Origin: Okapia johnstoni
Taxonomy: Eukaryota > Chordata > Mammalia > Artiodactyla > Giraffidae
Reading direction: 5' to 3'
Length of the DNA: 64,000 nucleotides
Assembly (NCBI GenBank): GCA_024291935.2
Contig: CM044322.1
Location: 67,447,405-67,511,404 of the forward strand
The position numbers and the translations under genes were made by a program. Under the pieces are notes generated by a model. The model did no database searches and was not told the origin of the DNA. It saw only the letters and a program-made list of their open reading frames with translations. This document shows positions 1-11,137 of this stretch, one piece after another (positions within the stretch are counted from its first letter, which is position 1; the number at the start of each line of letters is the position of its first letter).

Positions 1-1631
1 CACCAAGTTGGCTCAGAACTCAGAACCTTATAAACCAAAGGCCACATGATGGTTCTAACAAGAATTAGCTTCCCTTCCACTGATGAAGTCTGGATGAGCA
101 GTTAATGTGAATTAACTGGGGAGGTGGCCATCTGTGCTTGGCTTTGGTGGCTTAATTAAGTCTGAAATGCTCAAAGTCTCACAACTGATCTGAACACTTA
201 TTTGAGCAGCCTGGACCAAGTGCTACCTAAGAATGGGCAGGAGTTCAACCTTTCCTCACTATAATTCTGACTCTATCAACTCCTCATCATACTCTAGACC
301 CTGCAGTGGAAGACAACAGAGCTCCATATTCTTTTTGAAAATCATCTCCATCCTCACAGCCTAGAGACTTAACCCTAGATTCTCCTTGAGGATCAACAGA
401 CAGACTCTCCTTCCCTCAGTGACCAAATGTTCATCCTACTAACCTGACAGCACTACGCCATCTCACTAAACTCCTTGGCAACAGCCAATGATCCAGCCCA
501 CATCAACCCATGGGAATTCCAGCAGTAAATCCCAGTTTCTTTCCTTTCTAAGTCTCTGGATTTACACTGCTAGTGTTTGTAGATTCGGACAGCAACATTG
601 AGATGAGTTGAGATGTAATTCCCTTTTACTGTAATGTCCAATGTTGGGGAGGCATCATGGTTCTCCTGTGTTAGTTCTTCCCATCTGTTCTCTGGTAAGA
701 GTGTGTACAAAACTGGCATTGGGAAATTATAAATTTAGGAAGATATTTAAGGCAGCCAGCTGATAGGAGAATCAAAATGTAATTTAAGGAATAAAACAAA
801 CCTATAAAACACATTTATAATTCTGTAGATAAATTAGAGTGATGGAAAAGAAAAAAAAAAAAACAGATGAGGAAAATTCATCAGTAAAAGCTCACCAGCC
901 CATCTGAAGGAGTAGCCTTCGGAGGATCAGTGGGAACCTACCTCCAAAACAACAATTCACATTACCCATTTTCAAAGGGTTGACGGTGAGCCCTTCTTAC
1001 TTGGTACCTTAAGTGACTCTCTCCGCTCGCAAAGTGGCAGTTGGTACAGAATGCAGAATGTGTATTACCACATTACCATGGCGATGATACTCCACAGAAC
1101 ATTCAGAATTAACTGGACTCCGCACCGGACAGGTCCACCTGCCACTGTCCAACTGCTACTGTGTTTCTATGGACAAGTTTGGCTTTTCAGAGCAAACATT
1201 TTATTTCAAAAATTGAATCTCAGGCTCACACATTCCTCTCTGATTAAGAAAATCATTTATATTGAGTCAAAATGCTCTGTCCCCAAATATAGTTGATAGT
1301 GAACATTTCAGAGTGAGGAGGGACAAAGGTAACACATTGAGAATAAAAAGATATTCTATTCTTGATTAGAATATCATCTTGGTACTGATCACAAGTTTGT
1401 GTTCCTAACGCACAGTGAGGCCAAACAATACCAAACATCAGAAGCCTGGAACAGAGAAAGCCTTGCTTCAGGCCCAAACAAGGAGAAAAGACGAACAAAC
1501 AAACCTGAGCTCCCAGAAAGCTTTCAGCAAAGCGCTTTTCTAGGGAAGCTGAGGAAGTGGTCTGGTTACTTCTGGTGTCACAGTCTTTGTTCTTGAGGTC
1601 AGGTCATGGTCAGGTCACAGTGTTCCTGGGG
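1..1631. other. Unannotated sequence, no gene recognised
   Basis: I see no repeat family I can name and no convincing coding region. The open frames (up to 81 codons) overlap on both strands, lack recognisable motifs and behave like chance frames. There is a short A-run near 850. It may be unique sequence or an old repeat that I do not recognise. Confidence 0.5.
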
Positions 1632-1845
1632 TGGTGGTGGTGGTTTAGTCACTAAGTGAAGGCTGACTCTTGCGACCCCATGGACTGTAGCCTGCCAGGC
1701 TCCTCTATCCATGGAATTCTCCAGGCAAGAATACTGGAGTGGGTTGCCATTTCCTTCTCCAGGGCATCTTCCCAACCCAGGAATCAAACCCAGGTCCCCT
1801 GCACTGCAGACAGATTCTTTACTGAAAGAGCTATGAGGGAAGCCC
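1632..1845 (-). mobile_element. Bov-tA type SINE
   Basis: Read on the minus strand it begins with the tRNA-like head (degenerate 'gggcttcc' start) and runs through the Bov-A core, with the diagnostic 'ccatggactgtagcc', 'ggcaagaatactggagtggg' and 'cttctccagg' blocks in reverse complement. A GGT-rich stretch lies at the 3' end of the element (1629-1643). Ruminant-specific, non-autonomous, and mobilised by BovB. Confidence 0.9.
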
Positions 1846-1875
1846 TAAAGTTCCTGTAAACCTCCAACAAAACAA

Positions 1876-2552
1876 ATGCTACTCTCAGTTTTGATAAGAA
1901 AGTGTCAGGTCCCAGGCACCACCCTCTACCTCCAGGGTCAAGGCCCAGGCCAGGAGGAGGGGGTCCTGGGCGGGCAGGTTATCTTGCTGGCAGTGGGAGG
2001 GGGGCATCCATCCAGCACCCAGTTTGGGTCCTCCCGCCAGTGCTCTGCCCTGTCTGAGGGGGCAGGTCTCAGCTGGCAGCAGCCTCAAAGCCAGGTCCCA
2101 GACCCCACCCAAACTTCATCTCTGAGGGAGCCTGGCGCCCAGGACCTAGCTGGGCCTCAGGCTTTTCATTTAAACTGGAGGGACGCACTTGTAGCAAATA
2201 CCAATCGGGTTAATCCCCAGTTCACAACAACTACCCTCTTTGAGAGAAGTCCCAACAACAGAGGCAAACCTGAACTAATGATGTTTAAGATCCTTGTACA
2301 CCGACCCTAACCTCCTGCCACCTCCTGGGGGTGGACAACTGATCAACACTGGACCAAGAGTGGAAACGTGAATGGAGAGACAGAAGCTGGTGAACTCTTA
2401 CCTTAATAGCCAGGGTCATATCCTCCAGCTGCCCAGGGCTCTGGGGACCATGCCCGTATCGACCTCTGCAGGTTATAGGTCATGGAGGCAGGGACTGGGG
2501 AGAGGTTCGCTGCTTTGTGGCCTGGATCTGGCCTGTGGGCACCTGTGGCGAG
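1876..2552. other. GC-rich block, origin unknown
   Basis: A sharp rise in GC against the AT-rich surroundings. It contains CpG-poor, C/G-run-rich sequence with overlapping open frames on both strands (144 codons at 1876-2310 on plus, 75 codons at 1885-2112 on minus). The frames are made of low-complexity Gly/Pro/Gln-rich residues, match no family I know and are probably fortuitous. GC-rich sequence continues to about 2840. The left breakpoint of the C duplication lies inside it at about 2553. It could be an LTR, a satellite-like unit or a decayed CpG island; I cannot decide. Confidence 0.4.
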
Positions 2553-3027
2553 GGCTCTGGGGCTCTGTGGGACACAGTCCCCAAACTGTCCTGGGCCCCC
2601 ATCTCACCCGCCTGCCCTGAGGCCTGAGGGCCTGGATAGCACATGGAGAAGGCCTCTGTCCCACACTCGCCACACTCTGGCGAGGACTGCTGACTGGTTG
2701 CCTGTTGGTGGAGCATGAGCTCTAACCCCTGTCTAAGGGTCCCACTAAAGGTCTTACAATTTTGACTGTGTGCCCACCCCACCCCAGTACAGTCTCCACC
2801 CATTTCTACTCTTCCTGAGTCCCCAGCTTTCCTTAGAAGAAACAAAGCCTAAGATTTAACTTTACAAACGAAATTAAGTTTTTCATAGCTAATGTATCCG
2901 CTTGTACTCTTTATTTGGAGCCATATAAATTCTTCTCACAAAAATGAATGTTTTTGTCTTGTGTTGCAAGCATGTTTTCAATTTATCACTATCTTTAATT
3001 TTTATTTTCGTTTATTTGTCTCTGTCT

Positions 3028-3282
3028 GTGCTGGGTCTTCGTTGTCGTGTGGCTTCTCTCTAGCTGTCCTGAGTGGGCGCTTTTGTCTTGTTGGGGAGCA
3101 CAGGCTCTAGGCACACAGGCTTCAGTAGCTGTAACTCGCAGGCTCTAGAGCCTTGGAGCAGTAGTTGTGGTGCACAGGCTTAGTTGCTCAGCGGTATGTG
3201 GGGTCTTCCCAGACCAGGGATCAGACCCATGTCCCCTGCATTGGCAGGCAGATTCTTAATCACTGGGCCACGAAGGAAGTCC
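3028..3282 (-). mobile_element. CHR-type SINE
   Basis: Read on minus it starts with the 'ggacttcctt' type head and 'cccagtgattaag', followed by the CHR body ('gggatcagacccatg' and 'gcacaggctctag' blocks in plus orientation). These tRNA-derived SINEs are found in ruminants, hippos and whales, so the copy is older than the Bov-tA copies. Its paralog lies at 46881-47138. Confidence 0.8.
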
Positions 3283-3450
3283 TATCACTGTCTTTTTATT
3301 ATGGTTACTTTTACTTATATCAACAATACATTTATTTTCAAAAACATCATTAAGTTAAGTATTTTTGTTATTTTGTTTGTGAGAAGGAAAAGGGGAAGAA
3401 TGTTATGACTAATATTCTTATTAAGGGCTAAGTATTCCTTTAAAAATATT

Positions 3451-4470
3451 AATCTCAAAAATATACAAGCAACTCCTGCAGCTCAATTCCAGAAAAATAA
3501 ACGACCCAATCAAAAAGTGGGCCAAAGAACTAAACAGATATTTCTCCAAAGAAGACATACAGATGGCTAACAAACACATGAAAAGATGCTCAACATCACT
3601 CATTATCAGAGAAATGCAAATCAAAACCACAATGAGGTACCATTTCACGCCAGTCAGAATGGCTGCTATCCAAAAGTCTACAAGCAATAAATGCTGGAGA
3701 GCATGTGGAGAAAAGGGAACCCTCTTACACTGTTGGTGGGAATGCAAACTAGGACAGCCACTATGGAGAACAGTGTGGAGATTCCTCAAAAAACTGGAAA
3801 TAGAATTGCTATATGACCCAGCAATCCCACTGCTGGGCATACACACAGAGGAAACCAGACTCGAAAGATACACATGTACCCCAATGTTCATCACAGCATT
3901 GTTTATAATAGCCAGGACATGGAAGCAGCCTAGATGCCCATCAGCAGATGAATGGATAAGGAAGCTGTGGTACATGTACACAATGGAATATTACTCAGCC
4001 ATTAAAAAGAATACATTTGAATCAGTTCTAATGAGGTGGATGAAACTGGAGCCTATTATACAGAGTGAAGTAAGCCAGAAAGAAAAACACCAATACAGTA
4101 TACTAACACATATACATGGTATTTAGTCAATTTGTAAAGATAAACCTGTATGCAAGACATCAAAAGAGACACAGATAAATAGTACAGTATTATGGAGTCT
4201 ATGGGAAAGGGCGAGGGTGGGATGATATGGGAGAATGGCATGGAAGCATGTAAATTATCATATGTGAAACGAATCACCAGTCCAGGTTCGATGCATGATA
4301 CAGGGCGCTCGGGGCTGGTGCACCGGGATGACCCAGAGGGATGGGATGGGGAGGGTGGTGGAAGGGGGGTTCTGGAAGGGGAAAACATGTACACCCATAG
4401 TGGATTCATGTCAGTGTATGGCAAAACAAATACAATATTGTCAAGTTAAAAAATAGAAAATAAACTAATT
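3451..4470 (+). mobile_element. L1-BT 3' fragment, present only in C copy 1
   Basis: A 5'-truncated L1 carrying the end of ORF2 and the 3'UTR, with an A-rich tail. The 3'UTR has the typical 'ccagtccaggttcgatgc' and 'gacccagagggatggg' blocks. The flanks 'aaaaatatt' (3442-3450) and 'aaaaaatat' (4471-4479) look like a target-site duplication. The paralogous site at about 47293-47307 is empty, reading straight through 'tttaaaatattttaataaa'. The insertion therefore postdates the duplication or was lost from copy 2. Confidence 0.93.
3563..4126 (+). pseudogene. L1 ORF2 C-terminal fragment (187 codons open)
   Basis: The translated frame contains the cysteine-bearing C-terminal segment of L1 ORF2p (the 'HCWWECK' block near residues 56-62) and the conserved 'AIPLLGI' and '[10 protein letters not shown]' strings near the protein end. 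A full ORF2p is about 1275 residues, with endonuclease and RT domains upstream; both are missing, so this is a 5'-truncated, non-autonomous remnant. The first Met is internal to the family and is not a real start. The frame has stayed open over its whole length, which fits a fairly young insertion. The ORF on the opposite strand at 3421-3981 is only its shadow. Confidence 0.93.
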
Positions 4471-4479
4471 AAAAAATAT

Positions 4480-5175
4480 ATTTTAATAAATAGGAAAATA
4501 ACAGCAAGTGTTTAAAGACACTTTTCTATTAAACAATTCTAAATATTTCTAAAGATGTTTGTCAAAAAGGACTAATTAATTTTTTAGGATAATGATAGAA
4601 ATTTTCCCTCAGAAATGATACAGAGTAGAAATATCCTGGTACAGTCATAAACGGAACTGAGTATTTTGTAAAGCACATGTGGTGATTTATGTCTCAAAAA
4701 CCTTAGAACATTTTGGAAATGATAATGATGGTACATCAATGATTAAGTCATTTTAACAGATTTCACTTAAAATGTGTCTATTCATCAGATAATGAACTTG
4801 TAGTTGTTTTCTGAGAAAAGAGGGGCATGTTCAATTAACGTTAGTTAAAGAACTTTAAAAGAATTTGTGATTAAATTTGTTATGTCCTATTAATGATTTC
4901 AATGGTGGAAAATTCACTGAGTTTTAATATAGTTCCAATTTGCCAAGTAGATTTGTATTTCTTTGACCAAGCAACATACTGGACTTTTTGAAAATTTTCC
5001 TATAGTTGATTCAAGAACCATTTACAAAAGTTAGTGAATATTTATAATAATTAAACAGGATACATTATGTAAAACAAGGAAACAGGACCACTTAGAGAAT
5101 ATCACTCTGTTAAGTGCATAGTACCTTGAACATCCTAACTAAATTCTGCTTACTATAAGTAGTGTGAGCCATTAT
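4480..5175. other. Unannotated AT-rich sequence shared by both C copies
   Basis: No gene or named repeat recognised. It aligns to 47305-47990 with scattered substitutions and small indels. Confidence 0.6.
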
Positions 5176-5522
5176 TGTTATGGACTGAATCTTTGTGTCC
5201 CCACATAAATTCATACATTGAAACCCTAACCTCCAGTGGGATGGTCCCAGGAGGTGAGGCCTTTGGGAGGTAATTAGGTCATGAGGGTGGAGTCCCCATG
5301 ACATTACCATCTCTCTAACAAGAGGAACAGAGCTAGTCCTTTCTCTCTTTCTGCCACATGAAGACAAATGAGAAGGTGGCAAAATCTAAGTAAGAACACA
5401 TTCACCAGAACCTGACCTTGCTGCCTCCTGACCTTGACTCTCAACCTTTAGACTATGAAAAACAAATAATTATTGTGTAAGCACCCTTATCCAAGGTATT
5501 ATGTTAATGCAGCCCGAACTGA
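5176..5522 (+). mobile_element. MaLR-type LTR (MLT1/MST-like), solo
   Basis: It begins 'tgttatggactgaat' and carries the family blocks 'tttgtgtccc', 'ccctaacctccagtg', 'gcctttgggaggtaattagg' and 'tcatgagggtgg'. It ends near 'cagcccgaactgactgc'. No internal coding region is adjacent, so it is a solitary, old, non-coding LTR. The exact subfamily cannot be fixed by eye. Paralog: 47991-48345. Confidence 0.75.
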
Positions 5523-6039
5523 CTGCAGTATGGATTTTGAGAGTAAGATTTTTCTTTTGTTATTTAGTTAATAGAAAGGAGCCACAGATCCTCCCCAAAA
5601 CATTGCACTGGACAGAGTTAAATAGGTAAGGGCAGCTTTATTCAAGACATTGTGATAAAGGTCAAGACTACTGCAAAGAGAAGGATTGCACTCAACTCCC
5701 CTGAAACAAGTGGCTGGGGGTAGGGGGATTTGTAAACACTGAGTGAGCTGATGAGAAGATAACAGAGGTCCTCAGCCTCAAGGTTCCCATCTGTGTTTAG
5801 TCATCGGCACTTGTGGAAATGAGGCTTCTGCCTTTCCACACAGACTGGGATAAAGGGACCCATTTTTCAGATTATTACTTTTAGGAAGGCAGGTTGGCAG
5901 GTTCTCGAGAAAGACCTTCCTGTGTTATAAAACATTAACATATCATCATGGTAGAGAAGAACTGGCACACCTTCTAAAGTAGATGGTCAAAGAATAAGGA
6001 GATCAAGAAAAAGTGTCTGGAATAAACTGGGAGGTTGGG
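5523..6039. other. Unannotated, conserved between C copies
   Basis: No coding potential seen. The segment from 'gccacagatcctcc' to 'gggacccatttttcag' could be part of an old LTR, but I do not recognise it. Confidence 0.4.
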
Positions 6040-6318
6040 ATTGGTATTAAATTACACACTGTTATATACAAAGTAGATAATAAGGATCTACTATATAACA
6101 CAGAGAACTCTATTCAATACTCTATATGCTGTGCTTAGTCACTCAGTGGTGTCCAATTCTTTGTGACCCCATAGACTGTAGTCCATCAGGCTCCTCTGTC
6201 AACACTCTATAATGACCTATATTGGAAAAGAGTCTAAAAATGAGTGAATATATGCAACTGATTCACTTTGCTGTGCAGCAGAAACTAACACAACATTGTA
6301 AAGCAACTATACTCCAAG
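6040..6318 (+). mobile_element. L1 3'-end fragment with a small SINE piece inside
   Basis: The L1 3'UTR signature 'tgattcactttgctgtgcag', then 'cagaaactaacacaacattg' and 'aagcaactatactcc', marks the 3' end. A 74-bp Bov-A fragment (6127-6200, minus) interrupts it. It is flanked by 'caatactctat' and 'caacactctat', a likely target-site duplication. Both elements are in C copy 2 as well (about 49205-49430), so they predate the duplication. Confidence 0.85.
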
Positions 6319-6862
6319 ACAAGTTAGTTTTTAAAAATGTCTGAAGTTTAGACATGCTGTGGGGACTGTTAGGGCCTTTTTGGTAAAGTCCTAGTTCTTG
6401 TTTATTAATACTTGACAGCAAGGCAAAAATAAACAGAATAAAATCTGTTGATCTGATAGACATGCACTGCTAATCATTTTACACTGTGGTTTATTCATGA
6501 AAAACTTCTGAATTAATGAAGCAATAAAAACTATCCCTCAGCAGTCTCCTTAATACTTTTTCATTAATACACACTTTACAAGGCTACCTTTTAATGAGGA
6601 ACAAATATGATAACGACAACAAATCAAAGCTTCTGTATGTTTTGCTCTATGACAGTTCCAGTATATATTATAATGACTATTCTTGTAGTGGTAACAATGT
6701 GAGGGGCTAGATATAACATGGAGTCTTGCCAGGCTTCTATCAGCTTGGGATCCTGCTGAGACACCCAGACCCCTGAACACATACAGATACATGCTTATTC
6801 CTATTTGCAAGCATATTAGACAGGGTAAAGTTGAAGAAACTTATTAAAATACAGTTTATTGG
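6318..6862. other. Unannotated, conserved between C copies
   Basis: No gene or named repeat seen. It is nearly identical to 49430-49975, including an 86-codon chance frame on minus. Confidence 0.55.
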
Positions 6863-6942
6863 TTTTGTTCAGTCGCTAAGTCATGTCCGACTCTTTGCGA
6901 CTCCACGGACTGCAGCACGCCAGGTTTCCTAGTCCTTCCCAC
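6863..6942 (-). mobile_element. BovB/Bov-A 3'-tail fragment
   Basis: Reverse complement of the BovB 3' tail ('gttcagtcgctaagtcatg', 'actctttgcgactcc', 'ggactgcagcacgcc'). About 80 bp survive. Also at about 49976-50055 in copy 2. Confidence 0.8.
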
Positions 6943-7102
6943 TTTATGGTATTTGTATCATAATTAAATCCATTTGTGAGTACCTGGCATCACTTATTTC
7001 TCGTTGAAAATATTTCTTATATAATACAGTTTGCTGGATGTGAGAGTGTAATTTAAAAAGTCTTGATCTTTTAAATCTAAAACAGAGTAGTCACTGTGTG
7101 AC

Positions 7103-8452
7103 ATTGTTATTATTCAGTCACTAAGTCATGTCCAGCTCTTTGCAGCCCTATGGACTGCAATATGCCCGACTTCCCTGTCCTTCACTCTTTCCCAGAGTTT
7201 GCTCAAATTCATATCCACTGAGTCAGTGATGCTAACTAACTACCTCTAACTACCTCATCCTTTGCTGCCCTCTTCTCCTTTTGCCTTCAGTCTTTCCCAG
7301 CATCAGTGAGTTTTCCAATGAGTCTGATCTTCGCAACAGGAGGCTAAAATATTGGAAGTTCAGCTTCAGCTTCAGTCATTCCAATGAGTATTTGACGTTG
7401 ATTTCGTCTAGGATTGACTGGTTTGACCCCCTTACAGTCAAACAGAGTCTCAAGAGTTCTCCAGCACCACAATTGAAAAGCATCAATTCTTTGGCACTCA
7501 GCCTTCTTTACAGTCCAACTCTTAACATTTGTACAACTGCAATTACTGGAACAACCATAGCTTTGACTCTAGGGACTTTGTTAGCAAAGTGACGTCTCTG
7601 CTTTTTAATATGCTGTGTGGGTTTGTCATAGCTTTCGTTCCAAGCAGCAAGCGTCTTTTAATTTCATCACAGCAGTCACTGTCCCCAGTCATTTTGGACC
7701 CCAAGAAAATAAATTTGCCACAGTTTCAACTTTTTCCCTGTCTATTTGCCATGAAGTGATGGAACTGGATGCCATGATGTTAGTTTTTTGAATGTTGAGT
7801 TTTAAGCCAGCTTTTTGCACTTTCTTCTTTCACCCTCATCAGGAAGCTCTTTAGTTCCACTTCACTTTCTGCCATTAGGATGGCATCATCTGCATATCTG
7901 AGACTGTTGATATTTCCTCCGGCAATCTTGATTCCAGCTTGTGATTCATCCAGTCCAGCATTTCACATGATGTATTTTGCATATGCGTTAATTAAACAGA
8001 GTGACAATATATAGCCTCGACGTACTCCTTTCCCAATTTTGAAACGTCCATTGTTTCATGAAAGGTCTAACTGTTGCTTCTCAATCTACAAATAGCCTTC
8101 TTAGGAGACAGGTAAGATGGTCTGGTATTCCTATCTCTTTAAGAATTTTACATAATTTGTTGTGATCCACACTGTCAAAGGTTTTAGCACAGTCAATGAA
8201 GCAAAAGTAGATGTTTTTCTGGAATTGCTTTGCCTTCACTGTGATCCAAGGAATATTGGCAAATTGATTTCTGGTTCCTCTGCCTTTTCTAACCCAGCTT
8301 GTACATTTGGAATTTCTTGGTTCATGTACTACTGAAGCCCAGCTTGAAGGATTTTGAACAGAATCTTACTAGCATATGAAATGAGGTACAGTAGTTTGAA
8401 CATTTTTTGGTATAACCCTTCTTTGGGACTGGAGTGAAAGCTGACCTTTTCC
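7103..8452 (-). mobile_element. BovB LINE, 3' part, degenerate
   Basis: On minus, the sequence runs from the middle of the RT region (equivalent of 'gaccttttccag') through the RT core to the 3' tail. Recognisable pieces are the FIDYAKAFD region (near 8170-8200), the YADD-box region (near 7885) and the conserved 3' blocks ('cccagcatcag', 'ttccaatgag'). Stops and frameshifts are scattered throughout, so it is a dead copy. Full BovB is about 3.2 kb; the endonuclease half is absent. The paralog at 50218-51568 is at the same site. Confidence 0.92.
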
Positions 8453-8863
8453 CAGTGTGTTTACACTATGTAAACTATTTATGTTTTTGTGCATGATTAT
8501 TTCATATATAAAATTGGATTAACCATATCATCTACTTTCATAAATATTTTGAGTATTACATGATAAACCTTATGAATGCTAGTTATATTGTGGTTTGTAT
8601 TAAAGGCACAGTGTACGAGAGCTAGCTAGTAGTTTCAATAACTGTGACAGTAGTAGCAACTGTAGTATAGTAACAATACTGAATAATCTGTCAAAAATAT
8701 TTCTTGCTCTATAGTTAGATATTATTCTTGATTGTTTTGTTTCAAATATGTGGTCTTCACATGTGAGATGGTTGGTTGAAGTTGTCAAACTCTTTATGGT
8801 ATCTGCAGTATTCTATAGCTAATCTTGAATTGTGAAATGAGAACTTGTTTTTTCCTTCTTTGG
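8453..8863. other. Unannotated between repeats
   Basis: AT-rich with no coding signal. It is shared with copy 2 (51569-51985), with several small indels. Confidence 0.5.
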
Positions 8864-9066
8864 GCCTACCTTGGTGGCTCAGATGGTAAATAATCTGCCT
8901 GCTGTTGGATAGACCTGGGTTTGATCCCTGGGTCAGGAAAATCCCCTGGAAAAGAGAATGACAACCCACTCCAGTATTCTTGTCTGGAGTACTCCATGGA
9001 CAGATGAGTCTGGTGAGCTACAGTCCATGGGGTCTCAAAGAGTTGGACAAACTGAACTACTAACAT
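8864..9066 (+). mobile_element. Bov-tA SINE
   Basis: The tRNA-like head is 'gggcctaccttggtggctc', followed by 'gatggtaaataatctgcctg' and the Bov-A core, ending 'gagttggacaaactgaac'. The same insertion is in copy 2 at 51986-52187. Confidence 0.93.
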
Positions 9067-9240
9067 TTTTCTTCTTGAGTAGCAAACACTATGCTCTTTC
9101 TCAGGCAGTCTGTGTTTATCCTCTACCCTTTTTATACCATGTAAAATCAAAGAATCTTTATGAGAAACTGACAATCTACATAGAATAATTCACTCAAGGA
9201 TAATACTTTTTCCCTTTTGCAGTCATGGTCAACTACAGTA

Positions 9241-9329
9241 TTGGGTTGGCCAAAACATTCACTTTGATTTTTCTGTGAGATGTTATGGAAAACCAGGGCA
9301 AATGTTTTGGTCAGCCCAATAGTTTTAGA
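9241..9329. mobile_element. Mariner-type MITE
   Basis: About 89 bp, consisting almost entirely of two terminal inverted repeats: left 'ttgggttggccaaaacattc', right 'gttttggtcagcccaa'. It is flanked by TA on both sides (9239-9240 and 9330-9331), the Tc1/mariner target duplication. No transposase is present, so it depends on an autonomous mariner. Paralog: 52363-52439. Confidence 0.88.
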
Positions 9330-9581
9330 AGAACTCTCAGTCTGGTGTGATGGAATGAGAATATATGATGGTCATCGTAGGGCATTAAAAAACAAAAAAC
9401 ACAGAAAAAGCAAACAACAACAAAAAAATCCTTCCTAAGTAGAGTGAAATCTTTCCTAAGGAGAAATTCACCAAATAACTTGATTGAATTAATATAAAAT
9501 TTGCATTTGTCTTACCAAAGTGAAGAAAACCAATGCCTAGTGTTTGATTTTTTTTAATTACTTACCTAACTTGCTAATATA

Positions 9582-9668
9582 CTTATATATACATATATAT
9601 ATATATGTATGTATGTATGTATGTACGTGTGTATGTGTGTATGTATATGTGTGTGTGTGTATATATCA
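9582..9668. repeat. Compound (TA)n/(TATG)n/(TG)n microsatellite
   Basis: Alternating purine-pyrimidine tract. In C copy 2 (about 52713-52780) the motif mix is different, with a longer pure TG run, as expected of a mutable tract. Confidence 0.92.
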
Positions 9669-9954
9669 CATAGAAATTTGAAGCTATACTTTAATAAAAG
9701 AGGCACTTATTAAAGTGCAAATATTGAAGAAAAGTGCATATAACCACATGATCAATATCTTATCAAACTTTCTTAATAAATGGTGGTCTCTCTAACAGCT
9801 CTTCAATAAAAAAGAAATAAGGTCAGCAGAAAATGTACCTGAACTTTAGATTTTAAATTATAATTTTATCAAAAAAAGAATAAAATACCTATTTGGTAAA
9901 GAAAAGTGAGAGCTTTTTAAACTGCAAACAATAAGACATTGAGAAAAGAAATTG

Positions 9955-10440
9955 GGAAAGGCAAAAGGAGCAAACTGATTCTGTGCTCATGAATTGAAAG
10001 AATTATTATTGCTAAAATCACCAAACTACCCAAAGCAATCCACAGAGTAAATGAAATCTCTATCAGAATATCAGTGGCGTTATTCAAGAGGAGTGAAACA
10101 ACCCTCTTTTGTGTACAGCAACATAAAAGGCCCAAATAGCAAAAATAACCTTGAGAAAAACAAAGCTGGATGCTTCATGCTTTTTTAAAATTACATTACA
10201 AAATTATGGTAGTCAAAACAATATGAGGTAGATAGAAAAATAGACATAAATCAGTGGAACAAAATAGAGAACACAGTAGTCAATCCACACATCAGTGGTC
10301 AATTAATTTAGAATACAATTAACTGTGACTAGAATAGTCACTTCAATGATATATTGGGGAAAATGGACAGTCACATCCAAAAATGAAACCGAATTTCTAT
10401 CTTACATCATACACAAAGATCAACCCAAAATGGACCAAAA
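9955..10440 (+). pseudogene. Old L1 ORF2 fragment
   Basis: The sequence carries decayed L1 ORF2 strings ('ccacagagtaaatgaaatc', 'gaacaaaatagagaac', 'atccacacatcagtgg', 'caacccaaaatggacc'). Many stops are present and no frame survives. It is much older than the L1 at 3451. Paralog: about 53080-53555. Confidence 0.75.
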
Positions 10441-10589
10441 AACATCCAAGTTTTCATTTTTCATGGTCTTTTAGTTGGAAACACGTTGATGATCTAGTTT
10501 ATTTCACTTATAGTTGTGTGAAGAAACCACTGCCTACTTTGGGTACTTCAAGCAAATATGTACATAATATAGATAACTTGTACTTAAAA

Positions 10590-11068
10590 AAGTGTCATAT
10601 CACTTTTCTGACAAAGGTCCATCTAGTCAAGGCTATGGTTTTTCCTGTAGTCATGTATGGATGTGAGAGTTGGACCATAAAGAAGGCTGTGTGCCAAAGA
10701 ATTGATGCTTTCGAGTTGTGCTGCAGAAAAAGACTCTTGAGTATCCCTTGGACTACAAAGAGCTCAAACAAGTCTATCCAAAAGGAAATCAACCCTGAAT
10801 ATTCACTGAGAGGACATGCTGAAGCTCCAATACTTTGGCCAGTTGATGTGAAGAACTGGCTCATTGCAAAAGACCCTGATGCTGGGAAAGATTGAGGGCT
10901 GGAACAAAAGGGGTCAACAGAGGATGAGATGGTTGACTAGCATCATCAGCGCAATGGACATGAGACTGAGCAAACTCCGGGAGATAGTGGAGGACAGAGG
11001 AGCCTGGTATGGTGCGCTGCATGGGGAAGCAAAGAGTTGGACACAACTGAGCGACTGAACAACAACAG
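10590..11068 (+). mobile_element. BovB LINE 3' end
   Basis: About 480 bp of the BovB 3' end in sense orientation. It includes the conserved VMYGCESWT and FELCCRKRLLSIPWT-like coding blocks (residue-level similarity visible in the frame from 10383) and ends in the 'gagcgactgaacaacaac' tail. The frame breaks near 10895. The C duplication ends about 70 bp beyond it. Paralog: 53700-54184. Confidence 0.93.
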
Positions 11069-11137
11069 TAATCATGAATGAGTGAAAGCCCCTAGATTCT
11101 TGAGTGTTATCTTATTAGTGGTGGTCTAAATAATCAG

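Larger units (their letters stand above)
2553..11137 (+). repeat. Segmental duplication block C, copy 1
   Basis: This whole interval is collinear with 46400-54254 in the same orientation. Homology starts at 'ggctctggggctc' and stops at 'ctaaataatcag' in both copies. Copy 1 is 8585 bp and copy 2 is 7855 bp. Most of the length difference is an L1 3' fragment present only here (3451-4470) and a Bov-A2 SINE present only in copy 2. The remaining differences are mainly substitutions, a few percent by eye, plus a few small indels, as expected of genuine paralogs. Shared content is a GC-rich flank, a CHR SINE, a MaLR-like LTR, BovB pieces on both strands, a Bov-tA SINE, a mariner MITE and old L1. Confidence 0.93.

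Noticed and set aside
1876..2310. 144-codon open frame in the GC-rich block
   Set aside because: Low-complexity residues, overlapping frames on both strands, no motif, and no Kozak or splice context I can support.
3421..3981. 186-codon minus-strand open frame
   Set aside because: Exact antisense shadow of the L1 ORF2 fragment at 3563-4126.
5176..5522. Complete endogenous retrovirus next to the LTR
   Set aside because: No internal retroviral coding sequence or second LTR within reach; only a solo old LTR.
8864..9066. tRNA gene calls within SINE heads
   Set aside because: Bov-tA and CHR heads are tRNA-derived and hold degenerate A/B boxes, but they do not fold as intact tRNAs.
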